NCBI GenBank assembly: GCA_037951165.1
Contig: JBBDHG010000187.1
Coordinates: 2,945,001 to 3,009,000 of the forward strand
DNA length: 64,000 nucleotides
Reading direction: 5' to 3'
Source: Lophius americanus
Lineage: Eukaryota; Chordata; Actinopteri; Lophiiformes; Lophiidae
Shown here: positions 49,801-61,400 of the stretch, one piece after another
Numbering within the stretch: position 1 is the stretch's first letter
How the letters are laid out: each line of letters begins with the position of its first letter
Translations under genes and position numbers: made by a program
The notes under the pieces: generated by a model
Database searches by the model: none
Told to the model about the DNA's origin: nothing
Seen by the model: only the letters and a program-made list of their open reading frames with translations

Positions 49801-52355
49801 TGAATTGTTTTTCTTTGGTCTCTTCCCAGGCAGCACCAAGCCTACTATCACTCCCGCCGGACCTCACATCGTCGTCTTGCTCAACACGCCCTTCGAGCTG
49901 CATTGCCAGGGTATGAAGGCGATGCAGTGGCAGCGGGAGGAGAGGCCGAAGGTGCGCGGGGAGAAAAAGATTGACGGGATGTCCACTCTGCGCATAGCCA
50001 GGGCCCAGCCTGTTCACATGGGCCGCTACATCTGTCTGGAGGAGAGCTCCCAGGAGAAAATCTCCATTTATGTCTATGTTAAAGGTAGGAGGATGAAGCT
50101 GCTGGGGCAAATGTCTTTACATGATGTTCACGGGTGAGATCACGTGCTTTTGGTTTGTCAGGGAGAACAAATCCTGAAATCTTCTGTTGTTTATCGCTGC
50201 AGTGACTCGGAGCGGAGTGTGTGGGTGTGTTTTCAGAAAAGGTGCCTAACTTTTGACCAGGACAGGTGCAGCAGACTCCCGTTCTTTATTGAGTCTGCTT
50301 GACTCCCCATTCCTTTGGCCCGCTGCCATTCCTTTCAGTATGAGGCTACAAATACCAAACACATTATAGGCTCAGGTTCGGAATTTAGGAATTGACTCTG
50401 CTGTGCATTGATGAATATCACAGTACAACTCATTTCCTGGTGAGCGTGAGGCTCGTCTGTCCCTGTGCAGGAGAAAAGACGGGTGTTGTTATGAGATGGC
50501 ATTTAGATTGTTTGATGACACATTTTGGAACCATAGAAACAGCAAGTAAATATACTAAGTTATCATAATAGGGCTATATCAGAATAGCAAATGTTGAATC
50601 CGTTGATTATGCATATAATGAAATTGTGTCATGGCTAACAAATCCCAGTTGGAGAGATCTGGGGTTTAATCGTTTTATTTTGGCTCTGCTTCACAACAAA
50701 ACCCAAAACAGACCCAAATGTTTCCAGTTCAATGCTTTTAATGTTAAGCTCAGGCAGCCGTAAATAATTCATACACTTCAGGTACCATATAAATTCGGCA
50801 AATATTTTTTCTAAATGAAGCTCTTGCAGGCAAATGTCCAATTTTGGGCCGGAGAGATAAAAATGTTAAAAATGTATTTGAGAAACCCTGAAAAGGTTGA
50901 AATATCAATAAAAGCAAAATGCAGTGGGACATATTTGCTGTTAAATAAATAAATCATGACCTTTATGAAAAATGAGTATTTATGCGTGTATCTGTTTAAA
51001 CACATGCTGACTAACTTGAAATGATTTTTGTCGGAGCATTCTTGGCACATGCAAATTCTTCTGGCACGTCAGCACCAACTCTGAATGTGTCAAATACTAA
51101 AAGCATTGGCAGAATAGAGTGTAAAACCATATGTTGTGCATTTGCGTACACGTCTTTGTGAGCTTGTTACGCAAGAAAGATGAGGAGCCAACAGCTCTAG
51201 TGCTACTAAAAGTCAGTAACTCCACAGGAAGCATCAAAATGTCCGAAGTTTCAGTTCCATTGGCCTGATAAATAATGCCAAGAGACAAAAAACTTGACGT
51301 CTTTGTGGAGTCTAGAGGAGACGGTCACGTTTCTTCCACAGGAGGTGACCGACATCCCCTCACGCTGTCAGAATCATAGCCCACAGTATCATGTTCAGTA
51401 TCACGTTGGAAAAAGTCAAGCTTCAGCATCTGTGTGTAGCTCTGATACCAGCTCTGATGTATGACTGCATTTTTCTTGGCAGATCCTGAAAATCCTTTCA
51501 GAAAATCAATGGTGTTCAACATTCTAACTCGTCAGGGAGACTCCGTCTCCATCCCTTGCCTGGCAACGGATCCAAGTCTGGACAACCTGCGCCTGGAAAC
51601 ATGTACCGGAAAAGCTCTGGCCTCTGGTCTCCAGTTTTCTTCAAGCCTGGAGCAAGGCATCGTCATCCACAACACACAGAAGACCTACGAAGGTTGCTAC
51701 GTGTGCACAGGAAGACTTAGGGAAAACTATGTCAGGTCACATGACTACTATCTGACAGTAAGGCCAGGTAGAGTACTGTAGATGAAGATGTAGTGCATGT
51801 AGAGTTGGTGCATTCTTGCTCTCTGACACATGCAGACTGAGGATTCAGTTATTTTTGTCTCTGTTTCTTCTCAGTTCCTGTTGCGCGTCCTGTGATCGAG
51901 ATGCAGGCCTCCAAAAGAGTGATCCTTACCCGGAACGAGAGCCTTTCGCTCACCTGCAACACCTCTAACGTCAATGGAGAAATCAAGCTAAAGTGGGTCA
52001 CCCCACCTGGCTCGGTGAGACCCTTCTGCCTTTTCTTTGCGATGTGCTGCACTGTTGGAGGTATATTCAGCTAGAGAGCACAGCACGTGGCCTTTTGAGT
52101 GTCATCAAGAGGATTCACATAGGCTCTGATCAATTCAACCTAATATTTGAGCTAAACATTAATGAGAGTCAACCACTGAATATCAGATATCCTCCTAATA
52201 GAGTCGTAGCCACTGCATGTATGTGTTCCTGAATCCTTTTAAAAATGTCACAGTGAGGGATTGCTGTTACATTCTAATACTCAATATCATCCTTTCGTTC
52301 TTATGATGAGAGTGAAAGGGTTGAAAGTTCATCGTCAAAGCTTTCAGGATCTTGG

Positions 52356-52406
<51 letters not shown>

Positions 52407-55400
52407 TTTGTAGACTGGGCTTGCACACGTCATGTAAGAGCGACCGCGTGTGTGTACTCGCATGTAAGCAGTTGTGTGTCTGTGTCAGTACTCGTGTGCT
52501 TGGCGAGGATAGACACGCAGACGGGGTTAATCTCTAGAGATCTCTGGGCGTTGACAGGGTGCCGTCTGGTATCCACAGCAACCAGCAAAGGTTGACGGTG
52601 CTTCACATATCCTGACGGAGAACTTCACCCACACACGCAGCGCCACGTTGCACATCCAGGCGGTCAGACCCGAGGACGCTGGGAGGTACCAGTGTGAAGC
52701 TGAGAATGAGAAAGGGGTCAGCTCACAGTCACTCTGGCTTGATGTTTATGGTGAGTGTGCGTAGAGATTAAAAAGTGAGGTGTGACCTGTCAATCAGTAG
52801 CTCCTGTGTTAGATATTCTGATTTAAAATATACTGACTGCACCTTTAAATCTCCCAATTTTGATAAATCTGAATGATAACGGAACAGCTTAAGAAAAGGC
52901 TTTCCCTCATGTTTACAGTCCACACACCAGCGAGGTATCGACCCTCTCACTTTATTACCTGCCGGAAAATGAATCAACGTTTTTCTCATATATCACATAT
53001 CTGTGTTGGAACTTTAAACAAGATTTAACATTTAACAAAGGCAACTTGTTGAATACAAATCAAGAGTTCTACATGAGGATTTTATTTCCAGCTCCTTGTG
53101 GTGGGACTTTGGCTCCATAGACAGAATGGAGGACTTATGAGCGTGAACTGATCTTTTCAGTTCTCAGTGGGATTCAGGTCCAGACTTTGACTCAATCACT
53201 CTAAAACTTAAATTTATTCCTTTTTTTGCCTCTCAGAGGTGAACCAGAGGTGGGAACATTGTCTCTGAGCATTAGCTTCAGCTCACAGACTGATTACCAT
53301 AAAGGTTCAGTGTGTTTGCTTTAGAGGTATTACTATTTTATTTCCATAGAGTGGGTCCAGATTCCCATATGGAGGCCGCCATTGATACAAATGATGGAGG
53401 GATTTCACATTTTAAGTTGTTACTTTGTTTTCACAAATGGAGGATCAAACTTATTAGTTAGAACAAGGACAAGCAAAGGAGCGATTTTGCTGCCCGGCCC
53501 ATAGTCTCCTTCATTGGCCGAGTTGAATCTTCTGAGAAACATCGGCTGAAAGGATGGCCTGCAGCACCTCCCCCGACCAAATTTTACAAACTGGACTTTT
53601 GAATTTCACCTCAAATCTTTCGGGTAGAGAAAATAATTCATGTTTCCCGTAATTGTGGCAAGGAATCCTGATTGTGAAGCAGCAACACATTCCCACAACA
53701 TCTCCCTGCGACCTCCGTGCTTAATCCAAGGCTTTAATGTTATATTTGTGGAACGGTGTAATCAGACTAAGATCCATTATTTTTTGTTTTACCCCATTTC
53801 CTTAGTCCCTGACATTTGCACACGCATGTGTTTAATTAATGAGACCAAGTCTTTGAGCCCATCACAACATATGTAAAGTCTTTTTTTTCACTCTTCCAAA
53901 AAAGAAAATTCTGTGTTTTTTCAGAAAAAGGATTCATATATTCCAAACCAAGAAACAACGGAACGATCCAGGTCCGTTCAGGAGAGACTTTGCCTCTAAT
54001 TGTTGACTTGGAAGCTTACCCCAAGCCGCATACCTTATCCTGGAGCTTCATGACCCACGAGCTGAGGAACACAACCGACCATGTCATCACCACACACAGC
54101 AATGACTACAGGTGAGATGGCTCACGCCGCCCCATCACCACATGGATGTTAATTTCCATTACCCCATTTCAGTGGAATTTGACACCTTTATTTTTACTGC
54201 ATGTTAGTGGAGGTGTAATGGGCTGATGTAACAGCTGCCCTTGTCACACTTCCCTGAGAAATAAAGCTGTAGTTCTAGAATGCAAAGGGGTCTCTAGTGA
54301 AACAGGAACCGTCACAACACAAATGGCTTTCACAGAGAATAAGCCCTTCAATATCTACAATATTTCACTGCAGAAATACATTTTATACAAACCCTATCAC
54401 ATGTTAGCACAACCACGTGCTCATTGTTATACAATCTACTTCCTGTTTCATGATTTCAACAAGGGAGGAATTGGATAATACCCTGAAAGTACTGTTTGTT
54501 AATATACCCCTCAAGCAAATAGTTCCTACTATGAAAACGCTTTTATTATTTTAAAGATTATGAATTCCATATCAGCCCTTGAAAAAAAATAGGAATAGGA
54601 ATGCAGACTTGAGAGTAATAGGTAATGTTTTGCATCTAAATACTGTGTTTGAAGAGAAAAAGGGGTTAAAAACAAATAAAAGACTGATTATGTTTTAAAT
54701 TGTAATCACCTGATTTATTTCTCCGACAGCGCCGACATTCATAAAATAGGATTCTACTCATGACTCTTTGAAACTGACTAATGCATTCCTGCTGAAAATG
54801 ACATTTCTCAATGTCTAGGTATAGCAGTGAGCTGAGACTAGTCCGACTGAAAATGTCAGAGGGCGGGGTTTATATCTTCAGAGCCTCCAATGGTGATGCA
54901 TCCGTGAGCCACAAGTTCACCGTCTTTGTGATCAGTAAGTTACACACTATTTTAAGGGTGTTTTGTTCCCTCCAGCCACCTTTTTGCTACACTCAAGCTT
55001 GTCCTAATCCTCATTAACTGACTTGTGAAGTCTTATCTTTCACCTCGCCCTCTATCATCCGTACCTCACGGTTCACAGTACAATAAAAAAAAAGTCCCTG
55101 CTGCTTTTCCCTTAACCTTTTCTGATATGAACTTGTGTTTGTTAGGTAAACCTGAGATTGTGTCCCATGAGGGGCCAGTGGACGGACAGGTACGCTGTGT
55201 GGCAGAGGGTTTCCCTGCTCCACGGATCACCTGGTACTACTGTGAGCAGGCCTATGCCAGGTGAGACGGCCTATGCGTCTGAAAAACTTTTTTCTCAGGC
55301 CACCAAAGTCCTGATTGAGTTTACAGCATCAAACTTTGAATAGAAAGTAATTTAGCATAGAATGTTAGGGGCAATGTATTATAACTTGTTTCTACTAGTT

Positions 55401-58400
55401 TATTAATTATTTATAAGGCATTAACCTAATTAATTTAGAGCATATGTAATTATAAACCATTAATAAATCCTTTATTACGGTAGTCTTGTTGTGAAATGAT
55501 TTTTACTACATAAGAAACAGCAAAAACATTACATCAAGGTTAGACAACGTAAGAAATGAAGAATATACATTGTGAGCATATAACATGAATATTCAAAGAC
55601 TTCATTTCCCCTTAGTTTGAACTTTGTGTGAAGTTCTTTTTTTTTTTAAATGAGCAAAGATAAGAATATGGAGGCTTTGTTTAATAAGTGTGCTGAACTT
55701 CAGAACCACCTCCTCAGGGATCAGAAACAGACAAGGCTAGTCATCAGCCTTATAAAGAGATAAAACAAAAGAAAAACTGCCAAAGTAAAATCCACGGAAA
55801 TTCTATCATGTGTTACTCACTTAATTACAATTACAAATGAGCTTAAGAAATGCAGTTGGCAAACAAATATGGCAATGGAAGTGAGCCAGGTGTGTTGAAA
55901 TTTTTAAATGTGGCGAGAATATCAAAGTGAAACCTTCGTTGACGAGTCAATTATGACACAGAAAATGTTTTAACGTGGAGAAAATTTCAACTTCTTGTTA
56001 TGCCATGGAGGAGTTTCCTCCTGCAATGCATCACCACGCCACATAAGATCTTAATGTCCCTGTTTCACTTAAACTTTTACAAGATTAAGTGAGGGTCCAA
56101 AAGGTCATACTTAAGACACATTGGACGGAATCAGAACCGATGAGGACGGTGAAATGAGGGATTGTGGGATGGGATGATACGGGCTGACTTGTGATTGGTT
56201 GACAGTGATAAGATGATCCCCATGTGACAGGGGATTGGAAGGAATTGACTTGTGATTGGTAGGGGCCTGCCAAAAAGTATGTCAAAGGAGGCGTACCTGG
56301 TTGCCGTAGCAACACCAATCCCTAGCAGCACAATGAATCATGCGTGATTACCCGAACTTTAATTACCATCAGACCCACATAATACTCATTGCATACCAGC
56401 ACGCAAAAGCATTAAGGGGTGTGACCTGACAGAACCTATGATCAGAGAAGACCCAGATGTGGCGCAGTGGAATCTGGAGTTCTGGGCCGCGTTTAAACAG
56501 CCCACCTTTATTTCATGAGCACACATGGAATCCCCACTATCTGAAATATGAGGACGTTTTTGTTGTGGGTTCTGCGTATGGTTCAACATGACGTTATTCA
56601 TAGTCGCCCAGGTGGGACACAATTCCGTTAGGGGAGTGTGGGGAAAAAGATTGGAAAAATATACCCATGATCCCATCAGCCTTTTGTCAACAATCATTAA
56701 TCTTCTGTCTCCAGGTGCTCCCAACAGGTAAATGCCACCCAGGAGGAACACAATGTCATCACAGTCACACTGTTCAGCCCTCTGTTCGGGAAGACGGAGG
56801 TGGAGAGTCGGGTGAATGTCAGCAGGGGGAGGTTCAATACTCTGGAATGTGTGGCCACGGTTGAAGGAGAGCAAGCTTACACACTCTTTTCCATCAGTGG
56901 TGAGTTGGTGCACAGGGTGCCATGTGATCATGACGAGGGCGCCTGTCCGTCTCAAGTCTCTGTTGTTGCAATCTTCCTTATGTCCTCACACTCACGTTAG
57001 AATGTAAAGTGTGAGGAATTGCAGACATGGAAGATCTCTTTTCCGCCTGTAAATCCTTAATGTTAGTTTCTTTTGAACTTAATAGAGTAATATAAGTCAC
57101 ATTAAAAGTTTTGCTCTGGAAACTAGACAACTGAAACTCCTTTGGAAATCTGCCCCTCTGTCAAGCCCACATAAGATTTAATCCTCAAATCCTCCAAATA
57201 TTTACTACAAGCATGAGTCTGGTGAGGATTAACGTGTAGAAGGTGGTCTTCCAGCTAGTCGGGTCATCTATAATCTGTTAGGTAAACATTAGCAAAGAGA
57301 GACACCTCACACGTGATTGGCCATGAGGAGATGTTGTTACTCGCAGATTGGAATTAACTCGAGTCTGTTGTTTGTTTCCTAAACTCAAATCCTCCCTTAT
57401 TATAACGGTTTTTCCATCTGCTCAACGTGGTGCGGGTGCAGGAACCGAGTGTATGGCAAAGTTGAGGCCTGAGTCCGCGTAGGGACCGGGGGCAAAATGT
57501 GGCTGTGGAGGGTGTGTGGGCGGGCATTATGAGAGAGGAGGGTGTTTGTGGCTTGGCAGGATGGGCCTAGGGGAGCATGTGGCTAGGATTTCTGCGCTTC
57601 ATGGAGTAACAACAGACCAGGCGGAGGCGCTGAGAGTGTTGTGCTCGGTAGGAGTTCTGGTGGTGCTGGCCGTTCTAAGGCTGTGAGAGGTTCGGAGGTG
57701 TCAGTGGAGAATACTCAGTGCTTTAGGGAAGATGGACAGGTTTAGAGGGGATTAGTTCCTGCAGACTCTGCATTCTCAGATTTGAAGTGAAGAGAAAGCC
57801 TCTTATCTCTAAAGCGCTTATTACACCCCACTGTACAGAGGAGCAAAACAATAAGGCATCACAAACAGAGAGACGCAAATGAACACAACGCTGATTACTT
57901 ATAATTACTCCCCACCACAGCTGCAAGAGCAATGCAGCAAAATCCTGGAAAAACCGCATCATCCACAGGGATATTAAACAGTAAAGAAAAGAAAGGAGGG
58001 TAAAACAAGGTCCGACACCCTGCAGCTCGGAGACATATATAAGTGGATTAGTTTAATGTATATTGATCAAAGTGGGCTTCACTGTGACTTAGCCCTCTCT
58101 GGCTTACCTTAAGGGCCCTTTGCAATGTCATTTAGAGCGTAACATGACAAACTTATGAAAGAATAGCCGATTGACTCTGTTGTCAGTATTCCTCTTGTAG
58201 CCAACGTGATCATTTCTCTCTCCCCGCAGAGAGAACTGTTCCCCATGACCTGTTCACCCCCCTGCTAATTGGTTCTGTATCAGCAGCAGGCATCCTCTGC
58301 CTCATCCTCATCATGCTGTTCTACAAGTACCTGCAGGTAAGACAGCTTTTTCTCTTTCCTCGCATGGCAAACATCCTCAAATGTCAACAAACACACATTA

Positions 58401-61400
58401 TGAAAACCCTGACCTAATTTTTATATAATGCCATGCCCTCTTTCTTCTCTATCCATGCCAGAAACCCAAATATCAGGTCCAATGGAAAGTTATCGAGGGC
58501 ATCCATGGAAACAACTATGTGTACATTGACCCCACCCAGCTACCGTACGATCATCAGTGGGAGTTCCCTAGAAAAAACTTGCGTTTTGGTGAGCACGCTG
58601 TAATCTTCTATCCAAATAATTCTCTTATCTGCTTCATATTGGTGTCCATGATGCCGTCATGAGAATGAAACAGAAATCGATGTCCTGGTTTTCTTTTAAT
58701 GGGCTGTAGTCGTTTTATGAGCAGAGGGATGTGGAGGAAACGAAGGTTTGCATCAGTAATAAAGCCTGTGCAGTCAGAATGACATCACCGCCCTCACCCT
58801 CAGGCAACTCCATGCTGATTGAGTGACATTTTTTCTCGTTTTTTTTTTGTTTCCTCTATGGACATAGCATTATGGTTCCAGCCATGACTGTGGTCATCAA
58901 AACCAACCAGTTCCACTGCTGAATAGTGTCGAAACCCCACTCCCTTACTGCAAACACAATATTGTGACACTTTCTGGGTGTTGTTCAAAAAAAAAAACCC
59001 TCCTTAAACAGGATCCTGCGTGTCCTGGTGCCTGCGCACACAGCCCTGGGGCTAAGACTGTTGTTGTCCTAGGAAAACTGGCAGTGGGCCAGCTCTTGGC
59101 TTGGAAACAGGATGGCGAATAACAGTTTTGTGTCTGTCTGTTTTTATTTTGTCTTCAGGAAAGACACTGGGATCTGGTGCATTTGGAAAAGTGGTGGAAG
59201 CGACCGCGTATGGGCTATCCCAAGCAGATTCAGTCATGACGGTGGCTGTGAAAATGCTCAAATGTGAGTGGTGTCAGCACACATGCAGATGAAGTGGACC
59301 GAGGACAGTGTAGCTGATCCGACAGTTAAAAAACCTCCAGGACGTCCTAATACAAAGATATTTTCCTGCAGAAGTTCAGGCTGCTGCAACGTATCTTTCG
59401 AATATTTAGATTTGCTGGTTTGCACACGCCTGCCAATCATATATTCAGGCCTACAGTTTTTTCTTAATTAGCTCCCCGCAAAGAACAATTCAATAAATGT
59501 TCATTATATGTAATCATAGCTCAATTAAAGGGACATTTATTCTTTATCCCCAGGCACATGATGACATTCCAATATTTTTTTTTTATTTTCTTTTCCCCAC
59601 AGCAAGTGCTCACTCCACAGAGAAGGAGGCACTGATGTCAGAGCTGAAAGTTCTCAGCTACTTGGGAAACCACATGAACATCGTCAACCTGCTAGGAGCC
59701 TGCACCGTCGGAGGTACGACACACATGATGTCCTGCTTTGTCATTCAAGTGTGTGAAGTGAAAGTGATGGAGATCCAAAGAGTTCACGATTTTCCAAATA
59801 TTCTGCTTTTTTCTCTACAAAAAGCTATTGATATTTGGAAAGATCATCCTCACGTTGTGTCCTTCTCCCTCCTCAGGCCCGACACTGGTTATCACAGAGT
59901 ACTGCTGCTTTGGAGACCTCCTTAACTTTCTACGCAGAAAGAGGGAATCCTTCATCTGCTATAAGCTGGAGGAAGATAGCTACTACCGTAACATCACGTC
60001 GCAAAGACAAGCAGTCGGGTCAGGTTCTTTTCTTTTTTGTGTGTATCAGGAGATTGAGTGTGGAAGAGAGAGACCCAGTTCTTCTATTAACTGTCCAGAA
60101 CATGCGTAGGAGCAGGGTGTTTGGATCACAGTGTGTGTGGATGTGAGGCTGTGCTTCTCTGAGACCAGACTGCTCCTTTCCTTCTTACAGTGACAGATTG
60201 AGCGACTACATGACCATGAGGCCCTCTGCAGCTGGCAACCCGCCCTCCAGCTCATCCTCTGAGAAGAGGCGCTCGATACGCAAAGGCAAGTGAGCCATTC
60301 ATGGCATTTCTCAGTCTCAGAAACTCTGCTGAAGTGAGACTACTATCTATGCAGCCGTATGATCCACTCACTCATCATCATGTGACGACCTGTTGTCCCA
60401 ATCTGAGCTTCGACTCTTCTCTTCATGTTAAAACAAACTGTTTAATCACAATTAATGACATTATACAACTTAATTTCTGTTGTGTCCTGGTTGTCCGTTC
60501 AGGCGGATCCTACTCGGAAACAGATGAAGAGAGTGAGATGTTTGACGAAGACGGTCTGTGTCTAGACACCGAAGACCTGCTCAGCTTCTCGTACCAAGTA
60601 GCCAAAGGCATGGAGTTCTTAGCCTCCAAGAACGTGAGCATCAAATAACAACTGTCATTGTCATCATGCCTGATTTTTGGAATAAAAATAACACTCGCCA
60701 AGCATGGATCGTGTTTCCTCAGATAGTTAACGGATCTAGAATGCATGTCAGAGCACGCTGCTGAAAAATTAATCAGTTGCGGAGGCAAGACAGTGTGGCT
60801 AGTGAGCTCATGTATCAGTGTCAGCGGTTCTGTGTTACGGTTGGGAGTTTGGAAAGCCATTACCAAAAAAAAACTTCATTCATGACTAATGGAATGTTAT
60901 CGATTGTCCATGTAAATAATAATATAGATATTCAACGTATTGCTGCGTTTGTTCCCCAGTGTATCCACAGAGATCTGGCCGCCAGAAATATCCTACTGAC
61001 GCAAGGAAGAGTGGCAAAGATCTGTGATTTTGGCCTGGCCCGAGACATCAACACAGACTCCAACTATGTAGTCAAAGGAAACGTAAGTCAGCTCCTCGGG
61101 AAATTTGCGATGAAATGTAAAAGACCTCAATCGATGGTTTTAACCAAACTTTGAAATCTATGCCTTAAAACAAAACTGTTGTCCAAACTTCCTATTTGGA
61201 TTATTCTGAATCAACGTGTTAATCTGCCTTCCTGAGGACCGTCCTTATTTAATCAAATTAAAAAGTCGGGGATATATTCCTGTCGCAGATCTTTCGTGTT
61301 AAGAGGATAACTCACTCGTTTTCAGGCCTCAACTTCTCTGTTTATACACCAATGACCATTGGGAAGTTTCATTTTTATTTCCCCTTTTCAGATAGAACTC

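Larger units (their letters stand above)
42692..49829 (+). other. kit intron 1
   Basis: 7.1-kb first intron. It contains SINE fragments (44.3 and 44.9 kb) and the giant microsatellite (45919-47771). The first 550 bp are relatively GC-rich and may hold regulatory DNA. I see nothing recognisable in 43.3-44.25, 45.0-45.9 and 47.8-49.8 kb. Confidence 0.6.

Noticed and set aside
56386..56955. 189-codon minus-strand ORF
   Set aside because: Antisense shadow over kit exon 9 with no protein family resemblance.
60286..60292. GT donor at 60290 as the main exon 15 donor
   Set aside because: It shifts frame and meets a stop early in exon 16, which otherwise encodes conserved kinase sequence; kept only as a competing site.
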